7,318 nucleotides of DNA from Pyrobaculum sp. (GCA_009903905.1 WYEI01000165.1:1-7318), one strand, 5' to 3'. Positions 1 through 5,660 are shown, counted from the stretch's first letter. A program made the numbers and translations. Notes: generated by a model from the letters alone, not told the origin.

Positions 1-596
1 TAGCCATACTCAACGACGACGGGAAGGAGCTCCCGCCGGGCGAGAAGGGACACGTAGCCGTGAAGCCGCCCCTCCCGCCCGCCTTCCTCCACACCCTCTG
101 GAGAGACCCAGAACGCTACGTTAAAAGCTACTGGAGCACCTTCCCCGGCTACTACCTCACCGGCGACATCGGCTATGTGGACGAAGAAGGCTACCTCTAC
201 GTCCTGGGCCGCTCAGACGACGTGATTAAAATCGCCGGCCACAGACTGTCCACCAGGGAGGTTGAGGACATACTGACAGCCCACCCAGCCGTGGCGGAGG
301 CGGCGGTAGTCGGCATACCGGACCCAGTACGGGGCGAAGTCCTAGGCATCTTCGTGGTGCCTAAGATGGACGCCAAAATCACCGAAGAGGAGGTGGCTCA
401 ACACATACGCAAGACCCTAGGCCCCGTCGCAGTCGTGGGCAGAGTCGTCATTTTGAACAAGCTACCCAAAACCCGCACAGGCAAGGTGATGCGCAGAGTG
501 CTGAGAGCCTTCGCCTCAGGACAACCCCTCGGCGACTTATCCACACTAGAGGAACAAGAGGCGCTGGAAGAGCTCAAAAAGGCACTTGTAAGATAA
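1..596 (+). CDS. acs: AMP-forming acetyl/acyl-CoA synthetase, C-terminal part (5' truncated by window edge)
   Basis: This is the last ~197 codons of a gene entering from the left; the reading frame is open from base 3, so the GTG at 60 is internal and not a start. The enzyme family adenylates acetate (or another short acid) with ATP and transfers it to CoA in the cytoplasm. Visible family motifs, in order, are YLTGDIGYVDEEGYLYV (about 150-205, including the ATP-ribose-binding Asp), GRSDDVIKIAGHRLST (about 207-254, the hinge to the small C-terminal domain), EVEDILTAHPAVAEAAVVG, and KLPKTRTGKVMRR, whose Lys at 483-485 is the conserved catalytic lysine of the adenylation step, acetylated in bacterial homologues. 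The C-terminus ends in an acidic/basic helix and is of normal length. Known: Acs-type enzymes use this motif set. Inferred: acetate is the substrate; propionate or 3-hydroxypropionate synthetases look alike in this part. There is no downstream partner in the window. Confidence 0.9.
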   Translation, partial: AILNDDGKELPPGEKGHVAVKPPLPPAFLHTLWRDPERYVKSYWSTFPGYYLTGDIGYVDEEGYLYVLGRSDDVIKIAGHRLSTREVEDILTAHPAVAEAAVVGIPDPVRGEVLGIFVVPKMDAKITEEEVAQHIRKTLGPVAVVGRVVILNKLPKTRTGKVMRRVLRAFASGQPLGDLSTLEEQEALEELKKALVR

Positions 597-975
597 CCCC
601 CGCCTCTTCTACGCCAACGCATATGTCTAAAAACAAGGTGACGCCGTTGCTGGCGAAACAACGCGTCAAGGCCGTCGACGGCCATAATCCGCGTCGGGAG
701 TCTGCGCTCAACACACGGCGATGCGTCGCGTATAGGCCCAAGTAGCCATCCCAATTGACCACGTAGACCACGCAACACCCTCCATGTAATCGATCTCTCC
801 ATCAACCGCATCCACTGCCTAGTGGGGAAGTGTACTGCGCGGAGACCTCGGCTGCCGCCTTGGCTATAGGTTTCTTGTCAGACCACTGGGCGCCATAGTC
901 TTTGCAAAGATCGGCGACCAGTTCCAGCGTAAGACGGTCTTCGTTGTCGCTGATGTTGGCAGGCACCCTCGACAT
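574..975 (-). pseudogene. Possible decayed gene remnant (strand uncertain)
   Basis: On the - strand, one frame runs from 975 to 574 with only one in-frame stop (TGA at 802-804). The first segment (ATG at 973-975, 57 residues) reads like real protein, for example LTLELVADLCKDYGAQWSDK. The second segment continues in the same frame (YVVNWDGYLGLYATHRR) and its last codons overlap the end of the acyl-CoA synthetase gene. I do not recognise the family. Against it, a startless + strand frame over 823-1116 is also open, so low stop density may partly reflect composition. It could be the remains of a mobile-element or host gene lost by point mutation. Confidence 0.25.
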
Positions 976-1129
976 AGGGCTGAGTCGGTTCTAAGCAATA
1001 TGACAACCGCTGAGTTCGCTGATAGCAATCTACGGCCTGTTAGGGTAGGAGTGAACAGTCACAACAATGCAACACGCAACGATCTAGGCAACTACAACAC
1101 GAAACGACCCGTTTAGACACTTAGATAAT
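597..1129. other. 533-base stretch without a convincing intact gene
   Basis: No frame here combines a good start, a promoter and protein-like sequence of normal length. A 40-codon + strand ORF (623-745) and an open but startless + frame (823-1116) exist, as does a - strand frame broken by a single TGA (listed separately). The opposing frames cannot all be real. A perfect 14-base palindrome (GGCCGTCGACGGCC, 670-683) is present without obvious context. No tRNA, rRNA or CRISPR-like structure was seen. The left arm of the large inverted repeat begins at about 1130. Confidence 0.5.
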
Positions 1130-1177
1130 TACCAAAAATTTTCAATCCACCAGCCCAAGCAACTATTAAGCGCAACG

Positions 1178-1186
1178 TTTTTATAC
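1178..1186 (+). promoter_or_regulatory. TATA box of coiled-coil gene 1 (leaderless promoter)
   Basis: TTTTTATAC lies about 23 bases before the GTG at 1205, too close for a 5' leader, so transcription should start at or next to the start codon. The whole block GCAAYGTTTTTATACTTGACTGG is conserved in front of the second copy, which supports its function. The upstream GCAAC may serve as the TFB recognition element. Confidence 0.65.
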
Positions 1187-1204
1187 TTGACTGGCGGCTG
1201 TTTT

Positions 1205-1783
1205 GTGGGTGATGTTTCTAGTATTGCGTATGACGCGGTTAAGATGGCGGTGGAACACGTCTTGGGTAAGATTAGGGAGGGTAAGAAGCTATCCACCGAA
1301 GACGTCCTTGTCCTCTACCTCGGCACCATCGTAAGCGACCTGAAAGAAATAAGAACCGAAATCGCAAGACTAGACAGCAGAATAGACGAAACAAACAAAA
1401 GAATAGATGAAGTTAACAAGAGAATAGACCAGACAAACCAACGCATAGACGACACGGTGAAGAGCCTATCCACACGTATAGATGAAGTTGCTAAGTCGCT
1501 CTCGGCACGGATAGACGAAACAAACAGGCGAATAGACGAGACGAGCCAGCGCATAGACGACGCCGTGAGGAGCCTATCTACGCGCATAGACGAGACGAAT
1601 AAAAGGATTGACGACTTGGCGAGGAGTCTCTCCGCCAGAATTGACGAGACGAATAAGAGGATTGATGACTTGGCTAAGAGAGTGGATGAGTTGGCCAAGA
1701 GGATCGACGCCGTCCAGACCACCCTCCTGGAGATCCAGAAGCTACTGCTGGAGTTCGTCAAGACGCGGCAGTCGGCACCTTGA
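1205..1783 (+). CDS. RID-repeat coiled-coil protein, copy 1 (192 aa)
   Basis: This is a soluble protein with no signal peptide or membrane segment. Residues 1-55 form a conserved non-repetitive head (IAYDAVKMAVEHVLGKI, then STEDVLVLYLGTIVSDLKEI). Residues about 55-170 are a continuous coiled coil of 7-residue units (RIDETNK, RIDEVNK, RIDQTNQ, RIDDLAK) mixed with 11-residue units (RIDDTVKSLST, RIDEVAKSLSA). I count 9 heptads and 4 hendecads. Ile at position a and Thr/Val/Leu at d give the hydrophobic stripe, so an elongated oligomer is likely. The tail ends AVQTTLLEIQKLLLEFVKTRQ. GTG 1205 is preferred over TTG 1187 because the TATA box sits at 1178-1186 and would otherwise overlap the start; TTG would add 6 residues. 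A paralogue lies inverted at 6502-7014. Such proteins are, to my knowledge, common in Thermoproteales genomes; I cannot name a function. Confidence 0.85.
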   Translation: MGDVSSIAYDAVKMAVEHVLGKIREGKKLSTEDVLVLYLGTIVSDLKEIRTEIARLDSRIDETNKRIDEVNKRIDQTNQRIDDTVKSLSTRIDEVAKSLSARIDETNRRIDETSQRIDDAVRSLSTRIDETNKRIDDLARSLSARIDETNKRIDDLAKRVDELAKRIDAVQTTLLEIQKLLLEFVKTRQSAP

Positions 1784-1796
1784 GGGAATACGCGGA
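1658..1796 (+). repeat. 139-base identical core of the inverted repeat (left copy)
   Basis: Bases 1658-1796 are identical, by base-by-base reading, to the reverse complement of 6489-6627. The block covers the last ~41 codons of the coiled-coil gene, the stop codon and 13 bases after it. The flanking parts of the two genes are clearly diverged, so the identity points to recent gene conversion or strong local constraint, including at synonymous sites. Confidence 0.9.
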
Positions 1797-2131
1797 CCCG
1801 CCTCTCACCGCCTATATTATGGCAACTGCGCCTCTCTTTGCGGGTCTCCTCCTTGTTGCATACTCGGCTAGAGGCCGTACTCCGGCTTGCAGGGCAGGTT
1901 TAGCTCCGCGTCGCCTACTACCCGCCGGCCGGCAACTACGCTGTAGAGACAGGGTCTTCGCCACACCGCCGCCTGGAGATTCTATATGTACTTCAGCGGT
2001 TTCGCAATCCCCCCAGAAGACGGCTTGCAAGCCGCGGCTGCCGGCGGGCTCCGCGCGGCGCCCCGGAGGTGCTTAACGCCAGTAATTACGACAAAAAGGC
2101 AAAACTCTGCATCAAGAAAGCGCAGAAACAT
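1797..2131 (-). pseudogene. Decayed copy of gene X, antisense to and convergent with coiled-coil gene 1
   Basis: On the - strand the segment about 1940-1855 encodes YSVVAGRRVVGDAELNLPCKPEYGL and then a stop. It matches YGVVIGRRVVGDAELNAPSEPEYVL of gene X at about 6333-6414. Upstream, a 49-codon open frame (ATG at 2129-2131, stop at 1982-1984) begins MFLRFLDAEFCLFVV. This resembles the FFLRVLDWFWIFV at the start of gene X (about 5969), although the middle of the gene, including the soluble domain, is missing. In-frame stops (1982-1984 and within the tail) and the internal loss mark it as a dead remnant. A 14-base palindrome (CGGCTTGCAAGCCG, 2021-2034) falls inside it. Homology of the 3' part is seen directly; homology of the 5' part is a weaker inference. 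Confidence 0.5.
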
Positions 2132-2139
2132 AACGAAGA

Positions 2140-2149
2140 AAATACTTAA
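2140..2149 (+). promoter_or_regulatory. Promoter of the ABC-type operon (BRE + TATA)
   Basis: AAATACTTAA, preceded by purine-rich CGAAGA as a plausible TFB-recognition element, is centred about 25 bases before the GTG at 2170. This is the spacing expected for a leaderless archaeal transcript. It is the first clear promoter upstream of the five-gene + strand run. Confidence 0.55.
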
Positions 2150-2169
2150 GTGGCTGGAAAAAACAGGCC

Positions 2170-2574
2170 GTGACCTCTAAAATTCGAAATATTAATCGGT
2201 TAATATATGGCGCGCTATTTAGCGTGTTGATCCTTCAGCTGTTTGTAGTCGTTGCCGCTCCATTTGCCGCACGTATAGGCTACCCATTGGTTGTGGCTGT
2301 GCCTTCCGGCCTCGCTACCACCATATATCCCGGGCCTGTGATATTTTTAGTAGCCGTGGCGGCCGGATTTGCCACAGCCCTAGCAACGCCGAGGAAACAC
2401 TACGGTATATTGGTGGTTATGGCTGTAGCCGTAGTCGTGCTGGCTACGTTTCTTGCATCCATTAACACCTGTTACTACTGCAAGACGACGCTATGTAGTA
2501 CTTATCCTGTAGCATCTTGTGGTGCTAGTGTTAGCTTGTTATACGCTACGGTAATGTGTACATGCCAGTCCTAA
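2170..2574 (+). CDS. Small membrane protein with cysteine-rich C-terminal tail (134 aa)
   Basis: First gene of the operon; its GTG start lies ~25 bases from a TATA box. A basic N-terminus (KIRNINR) is followed by three hydrophobic segments at about residues 11-34, 52-72 and 79-98, with basic TPRKH between the second and third. By the positive-inside rule this puts the ~36-residue tail outside the cell. That tail carries six cysteines (residues 101, 104, 109, 117, 130, 132), including a CYYC motif, and is rich in Thr/Ser; the rest of the protein has none. Disulfide bonds or metal binding are possible, but nothing shows which. I recognise no family. Being first in an operon with an ABC ATPase, it might be the exported substrate, a substrate-capturing subunit or an immunity protein; all three are inference. 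The next gene starts 11 bases after its stop. Confidence 0.65.
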   Translation: MTSKIRNINRLIYGALFSVLILQLFVVVAAPFAARIGYPLVVAVPSGLATTIYPGPVIFLVAVAAGFATALATPRKHYGILVVMAVAVVVLATFLASINTCYYCKTTLCSTYPVASCGASVSLLYATVMCTCQS

Positions 2575-2585
2575 TATAAATTTTT

Positions 2586-3596
2586 ATGCGCTCTTTTATT
2601 ATATACAATGTTAAATATTATTTGACTGATATATATTTCATTATTTTATTGGCTATAGTTCTACTTAATCTCTTTGCCGCGGCGGCGTTGCTGATTCAGC
2701 CTCCAGATTTCGCCACGTTTTTCGTGGTCTATCTGCTGTCTGTGTACGTGGAGAGGGGGATAGGCCAGCCTATGCCGTCGTTGCTGGCGGCGAGAGGCCG
2801 CCTGGCCGTGGCCGCATCTGTGTACCTCTCTACGTCGCTGGCGCTTGCCGCCGCGGCGTGGTACACGCCGCTGGTTCTGCTCGCGCCGTTGCTGGCGACT
2901 TTGCGCAGGAGGCTCGACATGTTTCTGCCCGGAGTAGCGGCCCTGGCCGTCCTCTCCCCTGGGTCTGCCACGGCCGTGGCGGTGTTTGAGGTGCTTGCCC
3001 GGTCTAAGCCCGTCGCAACTATGGGGAGGGGAGACCTAAAGATTTCCACCTTGCACCCAGCCTTCAAGGCCCTCTTGGCCGCGTCTTTCCTATTTGCGTA
3101 TCTCGCGCTCAGTGGGGTGCCCAACGTGGAGATACACGGCCTGGCCACCGTGGCCCTATACAACACGTGCCATCTAACGGCAACACATCATCTGGCGGTG
3201 TCGGTGTTTATTGCGGCGTCTTACGGCGTTGTGCTGGGCGCGGCTCTAGACACCTATCTAGACAGCTACCTCCGAGTTTACCACTTTCTCCGCCGGCGCC
3301 TCTCCGCCAAGCCTCTGCTCACCCTTGCCTGGCTCCTAGCGGTCACCTCGCCGGTCTGTCTCTTCGCCGCGTGCGACGTCTTGAGCCACATGACGTTTCT
3401 CGTCCTTCTAGCCGCCTTGACGTGGTCCTTTAAGTTCAACCTCTTCAAAAACGAAGACGCGGCCCTCTTGTTGGTCGGCCTATTTGTGATAAGTTTCCTC
3501 TACAGATCGCCGTGGGCGCTCGCCGCGGCGGCCATACTCCCGGCGCTCCCCTGGCTCGCGGAGAGAATCCGCCATCTACTTAGTACCTCCCAGTAG
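2586..3596 (+). CDS. Polytopic membrane protein, candidate ABC-type permease (336 aa)
   Basis: I count about nine or ten hydrophobic segments (roughly residues 14-38, 42-56, 72-106, 112-136, 159-177, 202-222, 242-263, 268-285, 292-307 and 309-325). After the second there is a cytoplasmic-looking stretch, YVERGIGQPMPSLLAARGRL, whose layout (acidic/basic residues, then a 'LL..' helix before the next membrane segment) recalls the coupling region of ABC-2 permeases. This resemblance is suggestive only. Residues 184-202 contain a His/Cys cluster (H184, C195, H196, H201, H202) in a loop. The ATG at 2586 follows the preceding stop by 11 bases. The sequence around 2570-2660 is strikingly AT-rich, with TATA-like runs at 2574-2584 and 2596-2604, so an internal promoter or a later TTG start (2622) cannot be excluded. 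The partner ATPase is two genes downstream. Confidence 0.7.
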   Translation: MRSFIIYNVKYYLTDIYFIILLAIVLLNLFAAAALLIQPPDFATFFVVYLLSVYVERGIGQPMPSLLAARGRLAVAASVYLSTSLALAAAAWYTPLVLLAPLLATLRRRLDMFLPGVAALAVLSPGSATAVAVFEVLARSKPVATMGRGDLKISTLHPAFKALLAASFLFAYLALSGVPNVEIHGLATVALYNTCHLTATHHLAVSVFIAASYGVVLGAALDTYLDSYLRVYHFLRRRLSAKPLLTLAWLLAVTSPVCLFAACDVLSHMTFLVLLAALTWSFKFNLFKNEDAALLLVGLFVISFLYRSPWALAAAAILPALPWLAERIRHLLSTSQ

Positions 3597-3622
3597 AACA
3601 TCAATCCGCTCTCACTCGGCTG

Positions 3623-3985
3623 TTGCTGAGAAGCGCCTTATCTAAGATATACCTCGCGTTGGGGCCCGACGTGCTTTTTCTGTGCGGCATGATGAAGTGC
3701 CTCCTCTACTGCACATTGGCCGTTGAGACGTGGCTGGCTCCTGTTGTATTCATATACCAACATGAGACAGTACAGTACGTTCTGCTGGAGTCCGAAGTCG
3801 GGCTCAAGCTTGAAGGCGGCTACGTGGTTTTAGAGCCGCGGAGAGGGCCCAGGCGGCCGCGCCTGGCGCTCATCGCGGGCATCGCTGCACCTGTAGGCAT
3901 CGCTACGTGGTTTCTCGCCCCGATGTTTTCCATAATGTTTATGATTGCCACTATTCTTACTCTGCTTAGATATGTTGGAGATTAG
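3623..3985 (+). CDS. Small membrane protein of the ABC-type operon (120 aa, or 104 aa from an internal GTG)
   Basis: The protein has a first hydrophobic segment at about residues 17-45 with three cysteines in a LCGMMKCLLYC stretch. A β-prone loop follows (QYVLLESEVGLKLEGGYVVLEP), then a very basic PRRGPRRPR patch, then a hydrophobic hairpin (residues 81-116). The basic patch just before the hairpin predicts a cytoplasmic loop, so the loop could face the ATPase. The start is uncertain. TTG 3623 gives the longest product. GTG 3671 lies about 24 bases after an AAGATATACC TATA-like run (3645-3654) and would suit a leaderless internal transcript. It begins 26 bases after the preceding gene and overlaps the ATPase gene by 14 bases, which argues for coupled translation. 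No family recognised; an accessory subunit of the transporter is the likeliest role. Confidence 0.6.
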   Translation: MLRSALSKIYLALGPDVLFLCGMMKCLLYCTLAVETWLAPVVFIYQHETVQYVLLESEVGLKLEGGYVVLEPRRGPRRPRLALIAGIAAPVGIATWFLAPMFSIMFMIATILTLLRYVGD

Positions 3986-4559
3986 GGGTCTCGTCGTGGG
4001 GTACGACAAGCTGTTGATTAGGCCTCTGGACTTGAGGCTGGGCGGCGGGGAGTCGGCTGTGTTCTTCGGGCCAAACGGCGTGGGGAAGACCACGTTGGCC
4101 AAGACCGTGGCCTCCTTGCTTAGGCCCCTCGGCGGGTCGGTGCTGTTGGACGGAGTGCCTACTCACAAGGCCAGGAGCCGCATATTCTACCTCCCCGAGG
4201 CAATTGAGGTGCCTGAGAGGGTCAAGGCGGCCGACTACGTGGAGGCCTTGGCGTCGTTCTACGGCGCCGCCGATTCGGCCCGGGATCTTCTAGACGTGGT
4301 GGGGGTGCCCGGCCGGCTTCCGCTGGGCAAGATGTCCCAAGGCATGAGGCGCCTCGTCCAGCTGGCCGCGGCCATGGCCGTCCTGCCCAAGGTGGGTCTC
4401 GCCGTCTTGGACGACCCGTACGTCAGCGTCGCCCCCGACAAGGCGGCTGAGATCCACCAGGAGCTGTTGCGGAGGGCGAAGAACGCCGCCTTGATCCTTA
4501 CGGCGCGGATCCCGCTGGAGGCCTCGATACAGATAGATTTCCTTAAGCTTAAGCCATGA
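3972..4559 (+). CDS. ABC transporter ATP-binding protein, short and with altered catalytic residues (195 aa)
   Basis: This is the cytoplasmic ATPase that would power the membrane proteins around it. Domains in order: aromatic A-loop Y11, Walker A GPNGVGKTT (residues 33-41), Q-loop region IFYLPEAIEV (Gln replaced by Glu76, as in many ABC-2-type ATPases), signature KMSQGMRRL (120-128) and Walker B LAVLDDP (143-149). Here the usual catalytic Glu is Asp148. The D-loop region is SVAPDK. The H-loop position, in ILTARIP (175-181), has Arg179 where His is normal. At 195 residues it lacks the C-terminal extension of most exporter ATPases. ATG 3972 is chosen because homology starts at MLEIRGLVVGYDKLL; an earlier in-frame ATG at 3945 would only add residues overlapping the previous gene. 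Its stop overlaps the next ATG. The ATPase may be slow or may depend on a partner subunit (inference). Confidence 0.9.
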   Translation: MLEIRGLVVGYDKLLIRPLDLRLGGGESAVFFGPNGVGKTTLAKTVASLLRPLGGSVLLDGVPTHKARSRIFYLPEAIEVPERVKAADYVEALASFYGAADSARDLLDVVGVPGRLPLGKMSQGMRRLVQLAAAMAVLPKVGLAVLDDPYVSVAPDKAAEIHQELLRRAKNAALILTARIPLEASIQIDFLKLKP

Positions 4560-5206
4560 GGTGGCTTCTCAGCGCTTTGTTTATGGCGGTTTGGACTTTC
4601 GCTGATGTTTTGCTAAACGAAGCCGCGTTGCGGCAGGCCCTCACCGAGGAGATATTGAGACGTACGCAGTCAATCGGGGCGCCGGTCCGCTTGGATCAAT
4701 CCGTTGAGGCGTCGTGGCGGTTCTTCTTAATGTCGGCGCCTATTACGGCGTTTTTCACACAGCTGGCGGTCTACGGGGCTTGGAGCTCGGCGTATAGGCT
4801 CGGCGGTTGCCGCAGAGGCTTCGCCGCGGCTTTAGCAGTCGTCGCTGCGCTGACCGCGGTTCTATGGCTCTACGTCCTGCCTGCTGTGTTCTTCATGGGC
4901 TACATCCTCATCGAACAGCCCTTGATGTACTTTCACGGTAAACGCCGGACTAGCCTTCATCAAGTACTCCGAATGCGCCCGACCGCCAGCCCCAGCGCCG
5001 GGATAGGCCAGCGGAGCGCCCAGACGCAGGCGGCTCACCGATGTTCCACGCCTCAGACACCGCGCCGCGCCCCAACGCGTGCAGACGGCAACCAACACCG
5101 CGGCGGAGCGCGGAAGAACCTCGAAAAAGCCGAAAACAGTTGTTCAAAGCGATCAAAGCAACAATGCCGAAGTCCACATCAACCCCGGGAGCAACACTGC
5201 GAATAG
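4556..5206 (+). CDS. Membrane protein, last gene of the ABC-type operon; 3' part probably frameshifted
   Basis: It starts in an ATGA overlap with the ATPase stop, so translation is coupled. The first ~125 residues are convincing: a hydrophobic segment at 3-20, an amphipathic extracytoplasmic-looking loop (ALRQALTEEILRRTQSIGAP), a segment at 56-80 and a long one at 89-119 ending MGYILIEQ. After residue ~127 the composition changes to Arg/Ser/Pro/Gln-rich, non-hydrophobic sequence that reads like the wrong frame. The +1 frame from 4929 is more protein-like (TFTVNAGLAFIKYSECARPP) and ends at TAG 5004-5006. I infer a frameshift near 4928-4945, or a fusion to foreign sequence, so the true product is about 125-150 residues. 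The tail overlaps a decayed gene on the opposite strand (from 5153). A second transmembrane subunit of the transporter is the best guess. Confidence 0.65.
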   Translation: MRWLLSALFMAVWTFADVLLNEAALRQALTEEILRRTQSIGAPVRLDQSVEASWRFFLMSAPITAFFTQLAVYGAWSSAYRLGGCRRGFAAALAVVAALTAVLWLYVLPAVFFMGYILIEQPLMYFHGKRRTSLHQVLRMRPTASPSAGIGQRSAQTQAAHRCSTPQTPRRAPTRADGNQHRGGARKNLEKAENSCSKRSKQQCRSPHQPREQHCE

Positions 5207-5660
5207 GGAAAGAGCGGCGACGGCCGCCGCCGCGGCGTCTCTCGTTTTGCCGAACATGGCCCAGGAGAAGAGAAACGACACAACCACGCCCAGCAACGGA
5301 TGAACGACGGCGCCGGCGATGAAGGAGGAGAAGAGGAAGTCGCCGACATCTACGCCAAAGAGCCGGCGCGTAAATACGCCGAGAGCCCGCCGAAGCACCA
5401 AAGCAAACACCAAGGCAGAGCCGCCAGCCACAGCCGCGGCGAAGTCGGAGAGGTTAAATGTATCAGCTATGTAAAGTGTAGAGTATGAACGTAAACACGA
5501 TGGTAGTGAAGACGAAGCTACGTGTGAGACCTCCGGTGGCTTTTGCGCCGTTTTCTATATGCTCAAGCGCCGCTGGCAGTGAAACCCCCTCCCTCCGATA
5601 AGCTCTAAACTCGGCTACGTATTTAAGAAGTATCAGAGTAAAGCTGGCGGAGAACAGCCG
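5153..5660 (-). pseudogene. Frameshifted polytopic membrane protein
   Basis: Two overlapping - strand frames make one protein-like sequence. The first (5660 down to 5466, stop TGA at 5463-5465) reads FTLILLKYVAEFRAYRREGV, then SLPAALEHIENGAKATGGLT, then a membrane segment SFVFTTIVFTFILYTL. Near 5470-5500 the frame switches to one open down to 5153. That frame continues DTFNLSDFAAAVAGGSALVF, then LRRALGVFTRRLFGVDVGDF, and three further membrane segments ending LFAVLLPGLMWTSALLL. The start is missing: a TAA at 5661-5663 precedes the open frame and no start codon or promoter is placed well. The cytoplasmic EFRAYRREGVSLPAAL stretch recalls the loop found in ABC-2 or MMPL-type transporters, but I cannot choose a family. 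It faces the operon tail-to-tail. It could continue, further frameshifted, to about 4950. Confidence 0.5.

Larger units (their letters stand above)
1130..1935 (+). repeat. Left arm of large imperfect inverted repeat
   Basis: This arm matches the reverse complement of about 6335-7088. It starts with TACCAAAAATTT (1130-1141; partner 7077-7088) and includes the conserved promoter, the whole coiled-coil gene, and the 3' end of a gene convergent to it. A 139-base core is identical in both arms, and a further identical 32-base block lies at 1899-1930 (partner 6345-6376). Between the blocks there are substitutions and short indels, and the coiled-coil genes differ in repeat number. The arms enclose roughly 4.4 kb. 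Confidence 0.9.

Noticed and set aside
1378..1710. Regular short DNA repeats that could suggest a CRISPR array or minisatellite
   Set aside because: The periodicity is 21 and 33 bases, in frame and coding for coiled-coil units, with no constant repeat/variable spacer pattern.
1315..1761. Long - strand open frame (148 codons) across coiled-coil gene 1
   Set aside because: It is the reverse reading of the RID repeats (giving monotonous SSILLFVS units). The + strand has the promoter, the conserved paralogue and a proper heptad pattern.
2021..2034. Perfect palindromes CGGCTTGCAAGCCG (2021-2034) and GGCCGTCGACGGCC (670-683) as operator or terminator sites
   Set aside because: There is no spacing to a promoter, no T-tract and no conservation between the repeat arms; chance in GC-rich DNA is sufficient.
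1780..2076. Open frame overlapping the stop of coiled-coil gene 1 (98 codons, + strand)
   Set aside because: Low-complexity Pro/Arg/Ala-rich sequence with no promoter. The region is better explained as a decayed - strand copy of gene X.
5041..5322. Arg/Pro-rich + strand open frames between 5041 and 5322
   Set aside because: They are shadows opposite the hydrophobic - strand membrane-protein remnant, which has far more protein-like sequence.
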